Shown: positions 1-8,107 of the stretch, piece by piece | Layout of the letters: each line of letters begins with the position of its first letter | How positions within the stretch are numbered: the first letter of the stretch is position 1 | Source of the DNA: UBA3537 sp965657165 | Lineage (GTDB): Bacteria; Bacteroidota; Bacteroidia; Flavobacteriales; Flavobacteriaceae | Direction: 5' to 3' | Assembly (NCBI GenBank): GCA_965657165.1 | Contig: CBFHNG010000043.1 | Span: 1 to 14,749, forward strand | DNA length: 14,749 bases | Notes under the pieces: generated by a model | What the model saw: only the letters and a program-made list of their open reading frames with translations | What the model was told of the DNA's origin: nothing | Databases searched by the model: none | Translations under genes and position numbers: made by a program

Positions 1-1192
1 TTATTTCCAGATTTTGATACAAATCAACAGCAATCATTTGATGCAAAACAAAGAGTGTCGGTGTATGAAACAAAAGGCGGGCTTAATATCAACGAAGGCA
101 TTTTTGAATCAGTCGATGCCAAGTTTTATTTCCTTTTAGATGATTTTGATTCTAAGGAAATTAGAGGTCAATTGGATTCGAAATTAAACTTAGAGTTATT
201 TAATTTACCTATTGAAGCTCGTGTTGGTTTAGATNNNNNNNNNNTTCCTTAAAGGTTTATTCGCACAAAATTTTGTTCAAGAAAGTTCAGTAAAATATGG
301 AAATTTACTTGCTTCAATTTCCCCAAACTACAACTTAAATCTTTCAGATGTTAATTTGAATATTGGATTGAAAACAGTTTATTTTAATGATTCAGAGCAT
401 TCAAAACAAAAATTTTATGTCTATCCAAAAATCAAAGCTAGCATTGCTGTGGTAAACTCCATTTTTATCGTCTATGGAGGTGTAGATGGTAATCTTTTTC
501 AGAATACTTACAGAAATTTATATACAGAAAACGCTTTTGTGTCTCCTACTATTGAGATCAAGCAAACTTCCATGCCTTATAAACTATTTTTAGGAACAAA
601 AGGAAAGTTAACTAACAGTTTATCCTATGACATAAACGGTGCTTTACTGCAGCAAAAAGATGCCTTATTTTTTCAAAAAAATAGCCACAACAGCACTTTT
701 AACTCAATAGCTTATGCTAACGGAAATTCTTTTGGTTTGGTATATGACGATTTACAAACAGTTTCTGTTAGAGGATCACTTAATTTTGAATTGAACGATA
801 AGTTTAATTTTAGCGGTACAGCAACTTTTAATTCCTATAATTTAGAGACCCAAGACAAAGCATGGAACTTACCACAAATCGAATCAATAGTAACGATGCG
901 TTATCATCCCACTGATCGATTATTTTTTGGTGTCCAGGGGTTTTTTACAGGAGAGAGATTTGATATTCAAAAAATGGAGTCATCCACAATTGCAAATGTG
1001 TATTTGAATAAAATCACTAATCTAGAGGCCTTTTTTGATTTAAATATTGATGCGTCTTATGTAATCAATAACCGATGGTCTGCAACGTTAAAATTGAATA
1101 ATATTTTAGGACAAAACTACCAGCGCTGGATGCATTTTCCTGTGCAAGGGTTTCAAATTTCAGCAGGAGCTTTTTATAAATTTGACCTCTAG
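1..1192 (+). CDS. Outer-membrane beta-barrel protein, TonB-dependent-receptor-like (5' partial, interrupted by assembly gap)
   Basis: The 3' part of a gene that begins before the window. Frame 1 is open from base 1 to the N run (LFPDFDTNQQ... to ...EARVGLD), and frame 2 is open right after the Ns (FLKGLFAQNF...) to the TAG at 1190-1192. The two pieces read as one protein, so the frame change reflects the arbitrary gap length rather than a proven frameshift. The sequence is rich in alternating polar/hydrophobic strands with many Tyr, Phe and Asn (for example FNFSGTATFNSYNLET and AFFDLNIDASYVINNRWSA). It ends in an aromatic strand, GAFYKFDL, as outer-membrane barrels do, and LKLNNILGQNYQRW resembles the C-terminal strands of TonB-dependent receptors. 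No plug domain is visible in this part. Role in transport is inferred from fold only and the substrate is unknown. Convergent with the methyltransferase gene, stops 2 bases apart. Confidence 0.65.
235..244. other. Assembly gap (10 Ns)
   Basis: Ten consecutive unknown bases lie inside the barrel gene. The reading frame is 1 before and 2 after, so the true missing length is not 10 if the gene is intact, but some multiple of three. A fixed-size scaffold placeholder is likely. Confidence 0.95.
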
Positions 1193-1194
1193 TA

Positions 1195-1896
1195 TTAGTC
1201 TTTTAGAGTAATTCGTGCCAAAAAATCGTGATGAGGTCCGTCCATCACTTTTTTACAATATAGGCCAACACTAGTACAAGCTGTTTTTAGCCGTTCAAAA
1301 TCTAAATACATCCAAAGAAAAGAATCCTCTTTATTTTTGTAGCGTACTGTATATTCTAATTCTCCATAATAAGCGCTATGTGCATCCACCCAAAAACCGC
1401 CATCTTCATCTTCGTACATGTACTTTATATCTGAAGAATCTATTAGAATTTGACCATTTTTATTCAGTAATGTTTTGAGGTGGTCCAAAACTTCTGGAGT
1501 CTGTTCTAAGGATTTAAAAATCCCAGAACCATTCATCAAAAGCAGCAATGTATCGAAAGATTCAGTTTCATTTAAAACATTCAAAACGTCTACATTTTGT
1601 AAACCTCTTAGGCGACAACATTCAATGGCTTTTGGAGAAATATCAATAGATTTTATCTCAAATCCTTTTTCTTTTAAAAACAAGCTATGACTTCCAGCTC
1701 CACAGCCAATATCCAAAATGGTTCCTTTGACCATGTTTAGTGCTGTTTGCTCCAATAGTGGCATGTCGTCAAAAGTTCGAAATAAATAGGATACTTTTAA
1801 AGGTTCATCATCGGAAATACTTGTAGAAGTAATGATATCTTCTTTGCATTTCCCAAGTTGATAGTCTAAAATTGCCTCACCAAAAACATCGTTCAT
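1195..1896 (-). CDS. Class I SAM-dependent methyltransferase
   Basis: A 233-residue protein with a Rossmann-type methyltransferase core. Motif I is at about residues 60-70 (ILDIGCGAGSH), the glycine-rich SAM-binding loop. The acidic residue at the end of strand 2 is D85 in SIDISPKAIE. The motif IV region is FDTLLLLMNGSGIF (114-127), and NGQILIDSSD (147-156) fits strand 5. The N-terminal 55 residues precede the core and may form a lid or substrate-binding part. No transmembrane segment or signal is seen, so it should be cytosolic. The methyl acceptor cannot be read from the sequence: the NGSG at motif IV differs from the NPPY-type motif of N-methylating nucleic-acid enzymes, so a small molecule is more likely (inference). 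Divergent from the YkgJ-type gene with 28 bases between start codons. No clear TAnnTTTG was found on its own strand. Confidence 0.85.
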   Translation of the reverse strand: MNDVFGEAILDYQLGKCKEDIITSTSISDDEPLKVSYLFRTFDDMPLLEQTALNMVKGTILDIGCGAGSHSLFLKEKGFEIKSIDISPKAIECCRLRGLQNVDVLNVLNETESFDTLLLLMNGSGIFKSLEQTPEVLDHLKTLLNKNGQILIDSSDIKYMYEDEDGGFWVDAHSAYYGELEYTVRYKNKEDSFLWMYLDFERLKTACTSVGLYCKKVMDGPHHDFLARITLKD

Positions 1897-1912
1897 AAAT
1901 TATTTTTTACTG

Positions 1913-1920
1913 TATTTTTG
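1913..1920 (+). promoter_or_regulatory. Probable -7 promoter element for the YkgJ-type gene
   Basis: TATTTTTG matches the Bacteroidota -7 consensus TAnnTTTG exactly and ends 4 bases before the ATG at 1925. The mRNA would therefore have almost no leader. No TTG is found at the usual -33 distance, so this is a half-supported promoter. Confidence 0.45.
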
Positions 1921-1924
1921 CATC

Positions 1925-2416
1925 ATGCAAGACCAATTGAATGATTTGCCCAAGCGTGCCAAAGATAAGCATAAGGCGCACAAAACTTTCTTAGCAAAGC
2001 TAAAAAAGAAGCCTCCAAAGCAGTTGGACTACTTAATGCAGGAACTCCATGAAGAAGAATTTCAACGAACAGACTGTTTGAAATGTGCCAATTGCTGCAA
2101 AACCACCGGGCCGCTGTTTACAACGAAAGACATTGAACGCATTTCAAAATCATTTCGAATGAAACCCTCAAAATTCATTGCAGATTATTTAAAAATAGAT
2201 GAAGATAATGATTACGTTTTGCAAACTGTTCCGTGTACTTTTTTGGGTCAAGATAACAAGTGTAGTATATATGATATTCGTCCAAAAGCTTGCCGTGAAT
2301 TTCCACATACTGACCGCAGAAAATTTCACCAAATTTCAAATCTTACTCTAAAAAATGTAAAAATTTGCCCAGCGGCGTTCAACATAGTAGAAGCCATGAT
2401 GAAAAAAATAAATTAG
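1925..2416 (+). CDS. YkgJ-family cysteine-cluster protein (UPF0153-like)
   Basis: A 163-residue soluble protein with the cysteine pattern of the YkgJ / CxxCxxCC family, thought to bind zinc or an iron-sulfur cluster. C51-x2-C54-x2-C57-C58 (CLKCANCCKT) is followed by C104, C113 and C123 in the characteristic block CSIYDIRPKACREFP (113-127), and by C148. The first 35 residues are highly basic and lysine-rich (PKRAKDKHKAHK), which suggests contact with nucleic acid or an acidic partner, but this is inference. The molecular function of the family is not established. ATG at 1925 is taken because a promoter-like box lies just upstream and the protein begins with the basic segment. It is followed 21 bases later by the hydroxylase gene, which has its own promoter-like box. 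Confidence 0.85.
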   Translation: MQDQLNDLPKRAKDKHKAHKTFLAKLKKKPPKQLDYLMQELHEEEFQRTDCLKCANCCKTTGPLFTTKDIERISKSFRMKPSKFIADYLKIDEDNDYVLQTVPCTFLGQDNKCSIYDIRPKACREFPHTDRRKFHQISNLTLKNVKICPAAFNIVEAMMKKIN

Positions 2417-2424
2417 TATCTTTG
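2417..2424 (+). promoter_or_regulatory. Probable -7 promoter element for the hydroxylase gene
   Basis: TATCTTTG is an exact match to TAnnTTTG, 13 bases before the ATG at 2438 and directly after the stop codon of the preceding gene. No TTG lies at the standard -33 spacing. Confidence 0.5.
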
Positions 2425-2437
2425 AATTAAGTTAACC

Positions 2438-3283
2438 ATGGAACATATTTTAAATTATTTTGAAACCATTCCTTCTTTGCACAGGAGTATCATTCTTGTT
2501 GGAGGATTGACTTTTTTTTGGGTTTTAGAAGGGTCTTTGCCCTTATTTCAATTTGATTATAAGAAATGGCGTCACGCATGGCCCAATTTATTTTTTACGG
2601 GAACTACAATTGTTATTAACTTTAGTTTAGCGTTTTTACTTCTTGCATCTGCCGATTGGGTGGTTCAAAATGAATTTGGTCTCTTACATTGGCTTCCAGA
2701 AATGCCCTTATGGTTGTTTGCTGTTCTAGGGATTTTGTTGATGGATTTAATAGGGGCATACCTTCCTCACTTTATAGAACACAAAATAAAGCCTCTGTGG
2801 ATGATTCATTTGGTACATCATTCAGATCACAAAGTGGATACCACAACAGCTAATAGACATCATCCACTTGAAAGTGTGGTGCGCTATTTGTTTACACTTT
2901 TTGGTGTTTTTATTATTGGTACACCCATCGCAATTGTGATGCTTTATCAGTCACTTTCATTGGTGTCTACTCAATTTAGTCATGCCAATATAAAACTTCC
3001 AAAAGCTGTGGATAGAGCATTGAGTTATATTTTGGTTTCACCTGATATGCACAAAACACATCATCATTACAAACTGCCGCATACGGATTCTAATTTTGGA
3101 AATATTTTTTCGATTTGGGATCGATTTTTTGGGACTTATAGCTATTTGGATCGTGATGCGCTTGTCTATGGGGTGGATACATTTCCTGATGAAAAAGAGA
3201 ATAGCAGCTTGATGTCTTTATTGAAACAACCCTTTCAGCCCTACAGAAAACCCACTACGGATACAGAAGGTAATTTGCTCTAA
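2438..3283 (+). CDS. Sterol desaturase / fatty acid hydroxylase superfamily membrane protein
   Basis: A 281-residue integral membrane protein with the histidine clusters of the fatty-acid hydroxylase superfamily, which hold a di-iron centre that hydroxylates or desaturates lipid-like substrates with O2. Hydrophobic segments lie at about 16-37, 50-71, 89-110 and 147-172. The clusters are H111-x3-H115 (HFIEH), H124-x2-H127-H128 (HLVHH), H141-H142 with H131 nearby, and H205-x2-H208-H209-H210 (HKTHHH) followed by H215. All expected ligands appear present, so the enzyme should be active. The C-terminal motif FGNIFSIWDRFFGTY (220-234) is typical of the superfamily. The substrate (carotenoid, fatty acid, ether lipid or sterol-like) cannot be decided. 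The last 29 bases overlap the 3' end of the convergent NamZ-like gene. Confidence 0.9.
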   Translation: MEHILNYFETIPSLHRSIILVGGLTFFWVLEGSLPLFQFDYKKWRHAWPNLFFTGTTIVINFSLAFLLLASADWVVQNEFGLLHWLPEMPLWLFAVLGILLMDLIGAYLPHFIEHKIKPLWMIHLVHHSDHKVDTTTANRHHPLESVVRYLFTLFGVFIIGTPIAIVMLYQSLSLVSTQFSHANIKLPKAVDRALSYILVSPDMHKTHHHYKLPHTDSNFGNIFSIWDRFFGTYSYLDRDALVYGVDTFPDEKENSSLMSLLKQPFQPYRKPTTDTEGNLL

Positions 3284-4460
3284 TTTTTTTGAACGCTTCT
3301 AGTTCTTTTTGCCAACTTTTACGAATATCGTTGGCACTCCATCCACTTTCGATTTGTTGTTGTAGCTCAGTTTGACCTGCAAGTTTTGTAAAAAAGGGAT
3401 TAAAAAAATCAGATTTATTGGACGTATTGCTGTAAGCCTCAATAAGCCATTCTAGATTTATAGAACTCAATAATTCTGAGTTTGTAAGGTCTTTTCCTAT
3501 ACATTTTACACCATTGTGCATGGGGTATTTTGCTCCAAGATTTGGTTTTGGAGTAAACTCATAGTTGTATTTTTCTGAATTAAGAAAAGGGCTTCCAAAA
3601 ACTTGAAATTGAGTGCTTGTACCGCGTCCAGAACTCACGTTTGTACCCTCAAAAAAACATAAGCTAGAGTATAAATTTATTGCTTTGGCATTTGGTAGAT
3701 TAGGGGATGGTTTTATAGGTAAATGATAGGTTTTTTTATGATGATAATTAGCAACAGGAATAATTTTTAATTCACACTGTAAACCATTTTCTAGCCAACC
3801 TTTGCCATTAATCATTTTTGCATATTCCCCAATAGTCATTCCATGTACTACCGGTACAGGATGCATCCCTACAAAGCTTTTGTGTTTTAATTCTAAAACA
3901 GGTCCATCAATATAGTGGCCATTGGGATTGGGGCGATCCAAAATCAAAATAGGAATATTCAACGTAGCACAGGTTTCCATCATGTAATGCAGTGTGGAAA
4001 CAAAAGTGTAAAACCGTGCGCCAACATCTTGAACATCAAAAATCACAACATCAAGATCTTTTAAAATTTCAGGGTTTGGTTTTCTATTAGCACCATAAAG
4101 TGATACTATGGGAAGTCCTGTTTTGATGTCTATACCATCTTTTACATATTCGCCTGCATCAGCTTTTCCTCTATATCCATGCTCTGGTGCAAATACTTTT
4201 TTAATCTTAATTCCTAATTTTAATAGTGAATCTACCAAGTGTGTATGCGCTTCAGTTAATTCCTTATTATTTTTAAAAATAACCGTCGTTTGATTGGCAA
4301 CAACACCAATGTTTTTTCCTTCTAATTGTGGTAAATAAAGGGGCAACTGATTGGCGCCCACAATGGGGAAACTTTCGTTTTTAACAGTTGTTCGATTTCC
4401 ACAAGAAAGAAGCACCACAACAAATAATAAAACTGTATTTTTGATAAACATTAATTTCAT
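3255..4460 (-). CDS. DUF1343 / NamZ-like lipoprotein (putative exo-beta-N-acetylmuramidase, GH171 family)
   Basis: A 401-residue protein starting with a lipoprotein signal: a hydrophobic stretch at 9-18 followed by LLSC with the lipobox cysteine at C20, so it should be a lipidated envelope protein. The mature part carries conserved DUF1343 motifs: IGVVANQT (51-58), FAPEHGYRG (90-98, containing E93), FDVQDVGARFYTF (141-153), LDRPNPNG (174-181), HGMTIGEYA (206-214), PSPNLP (251-256) and EGTNVSSGRGT (271-281). The founding member, NamZ of Bacillus subtilis, removes terminal N-acetylmuramic acid from peptidoglycan fragments. A role in cell-wall turnover or recycling here is inferred by family. 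M1 and M4 are both possible starts. The conserved YLLYP end reaches into the convergent hydroxylase gene. The gene is divergent from the permease, with only 9 bases between starts. Confidence 0.88.
   Translation of the reverse strand: MKLMFIKNTVLLFVVVLLSCGNRTTVKNESFPIVGANQLPLYLPQLEGKNIGVVANQTTVIFKNNKELTEAHTHLVDSLLKLGIKIKKVFAPEHGYRGKADAGEYVKDGIDIKTGLPIVSLYGANRKPNPEILKDLDVVIFDVQDVGARFYTFVSTLHYMMETCATLNIPILILDRPNPNGHYIDGPVLELKHKSFVGMHPVPVVHGMTIGEYAKMINGKGWLENGLQCELKIIPVANYHHKKTYHLPIKPSPNLPNAKAINLYSSLCFFEGTNVSSGRGTSTQFQVFGSPFLNSEKYNYEFTPKPNLGAKYPMHNGVKCIGKDLTNSELLSSINLEWLIEAYSNTSNKSDFFNPFFTKLAGQTELQQQIESGWSANDIRKSWQKELEAFKKIRANYLLYP
4436..4443 (+). promoter_or_regulatory. Possible -7 promoter element for the ABC permease gene
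   Basis: TATTTTTG matches TAnnTTTG, 26 bases before the TTG start at 4470. It lies antisense within the signal-peptide codons of the NamZ-like gene. No TTG at standard spacing was found upstream, so support is modest. Confidence 0.35.
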
Positions 4461-4469
4461 TTTTTAGAT

Positions 4470-5705
4470 TTGAATTTCGAATTTTTCATTGCAAAACGTC
4501 TAATCAGTACAAAGTCCTATAAAAGTAGTGTTTCGGCACCAATTATAAAAATAGGAATTGCAGCAATTGCAATAAGTATGATTGTCATGCTAATTGCTGT
4601 CGCCGTTAGTATTGGATTACAACATAAAATTCGAGATAAGGCTGTTGCTTTTAATGGGCACATAACCATTTCAAATTTTGACAGTAATGCCTCTCAAGGC
4701 GCACAAGTTCCTATTTCATTAGATCAAACGTTTTATCCAGAGTTTTCGTCTGTTAATGGGATAAATCATATTCAGGCGGTAGCCCATAAATTTGGAATCA
4801 TTAGAACAGCGACAGACTTTGAAGGTCTTTTTGTTAAAGGGGTTGGAGAGGATTACAATTGGCGTTATTTTGAAGATTTTTTAATCGAAGGAAGATTACC
4901 ACATTATTCAAAAACCTATAGCGAAGAGGTGCTTATTTCAGAATATTTAAGTCGTAGACTTAATTTAAGCGTAGGGCAAACCTTTCAAATGTATTTTCTT
5001 AAATCTGATGCCAGTCGACCCCCAAGTATTATGAAATTTTCTGTTGTGGGGATTTACAATTCTGGATTTGAAGAACTAGACAAAACATTTTTAATAGGCG
5101 ATATAAATCATGTGAAACGTCTCAACCGTTGGAAAAAGAATCAAGTTGGACAATTTGAAGTTTTTGTTGAAGATTTTAACACCTTAGATGACAAAGGTTT
5201 GGAAGTCTATGCACAAACTCCATCCACGCTCAATGCAGAAACCATCAAACAAAAATATGCACTTATCTTCGAGTGGATTTCCATTTTTGATAAAAACACT
5301 TATGGTATTCTTGGAATGATGATACTTGTTGGGGTGATTAATATGATTACTGCATTGCTTGTTTTGATTCTAGAAAGAACCCATATGATTGGTATTCTAA
5401 AAGCATTGGGTTGTACCAATTGGAGCATTCAAAAAGTGTTTTTATATACCGCAAGTTATTTAGCAATTGTAGGTCTGATTATTGGAAATGGAATAGGTTT
5501 AATGGTGTTATGTATTCAAAAATATTGGCATCCAATTTCTTTAGACCCTTCAGTCTATTATGTGACTAGCGCCCCTGTTTATATTGATTTTGGATATATC
5601 ATTGGTTTAAATTTAATGACCTTTTTAATTTGCTTTTTAGTGCTCATAATTCCATCTTATTTGATTACAAAAATCAATTTAGTACAAGCTATTAAATTTA
5701 ACTAG
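4470..5705 (+). CDS. ABC transporter permease, LolC/LolE (FtsX-MacB) type
   Basis: A 411-residue inner-membrane protein with the LolC/E layout: one N-terminal helix (about 27-50), a large periplasmic domain (about 51-275), then three helices (278-301, 323-348, 374-398). The loop ERTHMIGILKALG (302-314) after the second helix is the conserved segment contacting the ATPase in this family. In proteobacteria LolCDE extracts lipoproteins from the inner membrane, and a comparable lipoprotein-release role is the best guess here. No ATPase gene is nearby, so it must pair with a subunit encoded elsewhere. The start is TTG at 4470: MNFEFFIAKRLIS before the first helix is a natural N-terminus for the family, no in-frame ATG precedes it, and the next ATG would remove part of the first helix. 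Confidence 0.85.
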   Translation: MNFEFFIAKRLISTKSYKSSVSAPIIKIGIAAIAISMIVMLIAVAVSIGLQHKIRDKAVAFNGHITISNFDSNASQGAQVPISLDQTFYPEFSSVNGINHIQAVAHKFGIIRTATDFEGLFVKGVGEDYNWRYFEDFLIEGRLPHYSKTYSEEVLISEYLSRRLNLSVGQTFQMYFLKSDASRPPSIMKFSVVGIYNSGFEELDKTFLIGDINHVKRLNRWKKNQVGQFEVFVEDFNTLDDKGLEVYAQTPSTLNAETIKQKYALIFEWISIFDKNTYGILGMMILVGVINMITALLVLILERTHMIGILKALGCTNWSIQKVFLYTASYLAIVGLIIGNGIGLMVLCIQKYWHPISLDPSVYYVTSAPVYIDFGYIIGLNLMTFLICFLVLIIPSYLITKINLVQAIKFN

Positions 5706-5726
5706 TTCAACTTCATTGATTTACGC

Positions 5727-5757
5727 TTGCAACCCCTTTTTATTTGATGTAAATTTG
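5727..5757 (+). promoter_or_regulatory. Promoter of the cystathionine beta-synthase-like gene
   Basis: The -33 element is TTG at 5727-5729 and the -7 element is TAAATTTG at 5750-5757, separated by 20 bases. This fits the flavobacterial pattern TTG-N17-23-TAnnTTTG. The ATG at 5774 follows 16 bases later, giving a short leader. Confidence 0.75.
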
Positions 5758-5773
5758 CTTAAACTTTTTCTGT

Positions 5774-6754
5774 ATGAAATACGCCAAAAATATTCTTGAA
5801 ACTATCGGTGAAACACCGCTAATCAAAATAAATAAACTGACCAAAGAATTACCATGTTTAGTCCTTGCAAAATACGAAACCTTCAATCCCGGAAACTCCG
5901 TAAAAGATCGTATGGCATTACAGATGATAGAGGATGCTGAGGCCGATGGCCGATTGAAACCAGGAGGAACAATTATTGAGGGAACATCTGGAAATACAGG
6001 CATGGGGTTGGCACTCGCAGCCATTGTAAAAGGGTATAAATGTATTTTTGTTTTATCAGACAAACAATCCAAAGAAAAAATGGATATTCTTAGAGCTGTG
6101 GGAGCAGAGGTGGTGGTGTGTCCTACTGCAGTGGCACCAGAAGATCCTCGCTCATATTATTCTGTTTCCAAACGATTATCGGAAGAAACGCCAAATTCTT
6201 GGTATGTTAATCAATATGACAATCCAAGTAATTGCAAGGCACATTTTAAAAGCACAGGTCCAGAAATTTGGGAGCAAACGGATGGAAAAATAACTCATTT
6301 TGTGGTCGGAGTAGGGACTGGAGGTACTATTTCTGGAGTAGGTAGCTATTTGAAAATGAGAAATCCAAATGTAAAAGTTTGGGGAATTGACACTTACGGA
6401 AGTGTTTTTAAAAAATACCACGAAACAGGAATTTTTGATGAAAATGAAATTTACCCCTATGTTACCGAAGGTATTGGAGAAGATATTCTACCAGCAAATG
6501 TTAATTTTGGTTTGATTGATGGATTTACAAAGGTAACAGATAAGGACGCAGCCGTCTACACACAACGATTAGCCAAAGAAGAGGGTATGTTTTTAGGGAA
6601 TTCTGCTGGAGCTGCTATAAAAGGTCTATTGCAGCTTAAAGAACATTTTGGTCCAGATGATGTCGTGGTAGTTCTATTTCATGATCATGGTAGCCGTTAT
6701 GTTGGCAAAATGTTCAATGATGATTGGATGCGCGAAATGGGGTATATAGACTAA
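5774..6754 (+). CDS. PLP-dependent cystathionine beta-synthase-like enzyme (cysteine synthase family)
   Basis: A 326-residue fold-type II PLP enzyme. The Schiff-base lysine is K44 in NSVKDR. The substrate-binding loop is TSGNTG (71-76), the PLP phosphate loop is GTGGT (181-185), and S277 in GNSAGA is the expected contact with the pyridine nitrogen. Several segments resemble cystathionine beta-synthase more than CysK or CysM: MIEDAEADGRLKPG (51-64), EGIGEDILP (232-240) and the C-terminal GSRYVGKMFNDDWM (306-319). The likely reaction condenses serine (or an activated serine) with homocysteine or sulfide, in transsulfuration or cysteine synthesis. The regulatory C-terminal CBS-domain pair of the eukaryotic enzyme is absent, so it should not be regulated by S-adenosylmethionine through that route. 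It stands alone with its own promoter. CysM-like activity cannot be excluded. Confidence 0.85.
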   Translation: MKYAKNILETIGETPLIKINKLTKELPCLVLAKYETFNPGNSVKDRMALQMIEDAEADGRLKPGGTIIEGTSGNTGMGLALAAIVKGYKCIFVLSDKQSKEKMDILRAVGAEVVVCPTAVAPEDPRSYYSVSKRLSEETPNSWYVNQYDNPSNCKAHFKSTGPEIWEQTDGKITHFVVGVGTGGTISGVGSYLKMRNPNVKVWGIDTYGSVFKKYHETGIFDENEIYPYVTEGIGEDILPANVNFGLIDGFTKVTDKDAAVYTQRLAKEEGMFLGNSAGAAIKGLLQLKEHFGPDDVVVVLFHDHGSRYVGKMFNDDWMREMGYID

Positions 6755-6786
6755 CTTTTCTATATTTTTCTTAAACCTTTGTCTTT

Positions 6787-6794
6787 TATTTTTG
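6787..6794 (+). promoter_or_regulatory. Possible -7 element upstream of the DUF2851 gene
   Basis: TATTTTTG matches TAnnTTTG, 30 bases before the ATG at 6825. A second, weaker candidate is TAAATTTA at 6813-6820, with a TTG 18 bases upstream at 6792-6794. One of the two probably drives the three-gene run that follows. Confidence 0.35.
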
Positions 6795-6824
6795 TTTTTT
6801 ATTTGTAATGGTTAAATTTATACC

Positions 6825-8099
6825 ATGCAAGAAGACTTTTTACATCATGTCTGGTTGCATAAAAAATTCGCCCTAGAATCGTTACAAACTGCAGAAAATC
6901 AATCCATTACAATAAAATCGGTTGGTTTGCCCAATGTCAATTCAGGCCCCGATTTTTTTAATGCACAAATTTATATTGACGACCAATTGTGGGTAGGTAC
7001 AGTGGAAATTCATGTACAATCTTCCGATTGGTATGCCCATCATCATGAAAAAGACCCTGCTTATGACAATGTTATTTTGCATGTTGTTTGGCAGCATAAC
7101 TCAGAAGTATTTCGAGCCGATAATTCTAGGATTCCAACTCTGGTTTTGCAACCTTTTGTACATCCTCAAATTTTAAATAACTACAAAGAATTAAAAGCGG
7201 GTAAGAATAAATGGATCGCCTGCGCGTCACAGTTTTCTGCAGTGAGTGATTTTCAGATTTCCAATTGGCTGGAACGTCTTTATTTTGAGCGATTGGAACA
7301 AAAATATAGCCCCATTAAAAAACAACTTTTAGCTACAAAACAAGATTGGGAAGCTGTAATGTTTTGGCAATTGGCACGAGGGTTTGGCGCAAAAGTCAAT
7401 GGTGATGCCTTTTGGAGTTTGGCCAAATCATTCCCATTCTCTGTGTTTCGAAAACTTCAAAACGATCCTATACAAATGGAAGCTATATTGTTTGGCCAGT
7501 CGGGATTGCTCAAAGAAGATGTTGAAGATTCTTATTTTAGAGAACTGAACTCGGCATATCATTTTTTAAAACAAAAGCATCAACTTTCAAATTTTGGTGT
7601 GCTTCCAATGCAGTTTTTTCGTTTAAGACCCCCCAATTTTCCAACCATTCGATTGGCACAATTAGTTCAACTGTATCATAAAAACACACATTTATTTTCA
7701 AAAATTATACAAGCCAATACTTATAAAGCATTGCAAAGAATTTTTCAATGCAGTACGTCAGATTATTGGCACACCCATTATACGTTTAAAAAATCCTCTG
7801 CAAAACGTATAAAACCACTTTCAAAATCCTTTGCCGATTTGCTTATTATCAATGCTGTCTTGCCTATAAAATATGCCTATCAACATATTAATGGTCAAGA
7901 TCAAGACTCTATAATTTCGATATTAAAATCCATTCCATCAGAGCAAAACGCTATTGTAAAAGGGTTTAACGCTCTTAAACCAATTTCAAAAACAGCATTA
8001 GATTCTCAAGCCTTAATTGAATTAAAAAATAATTATTGCAATAACATAAAATGCCTTCAATGTGGAATAGGTAGTGTTCTTTTGAATCGAAATGCTTAA
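6825..8099 (+). CDS. DUF2851 family protein, function unknown
   Basis: A 424-residue soluble protein recognised by the family's N-terminal block: NVNSGPDFFNAQIYIDDQLW (37-56), GTVEIHVQSSDWYAHHHE (58-75) and DPAYDNVILHVVW (77-89). The C-terminus has a cysteine trio, C405-x4-C410-x2-C413, suited to metal binding, in CNNIKCLQCGIG. The middle region (140-400) looks helical with conserved aromatic and arginine residues (FFRLRPPNFPTIRLAQL, 264-280). No signal or membrane segment is seen. The family has no established function. The GPDF...VEIH pattern recalls the D...ExK core of PD-(D/E)xK nucleases, with His in place of Lys (D43, E61, H63), but this is a visual similarity only. It is the first gene of a tight run with the PspC-like and potassium channel genes. 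Confidence 0.85.
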   Translation: MQEDFLHHVWLHKKFALESLQTAENQSITIKSVGLPNVNSGPDFFNAQIYIDDQLWVGTVEIHVQSSDWYAHHHEKDPAYDNVILHVVWQHNSEVFRADNSRIPTLVLQPFVHPQILNNYKELKAGKNKWIACASQFSAVSDFQISNWLERLYFERLEQKYSPIKKQLLATKQDWEAVMFWQLARGFGAKVNGDAFWSLAKSFPFSVFRKLQNDPIQMEAILFGQSGLLKEDVEDSYFRELNSAYHFLKQKHQLSNFGVLPMQFFRLRPPNFPTIRLAQLVQLYHKNTHLFSKIIQANTYKALQRIFQCSTSDYWHTHYTFKKSSAKRIKPLSKSFADLLIINAVLPIKYAYQHINGQDQDSIISILKSIPSEQNAIVKGFNALKPISKTALDSQALIELKNNYCNNIKCLQCGIGSVLLNRNA

Positions 8100-8107
8100 C
8101 TTGCAGT

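Noticed and set aside
1187..1208. A short inverted repeat CTCTA/TAGAG between the barrel and methyltransferase stops, as a two-way terminator.
   Set aside because: Arms are only 5 bases and AT-rich, and no good T-tract follows on either strand.
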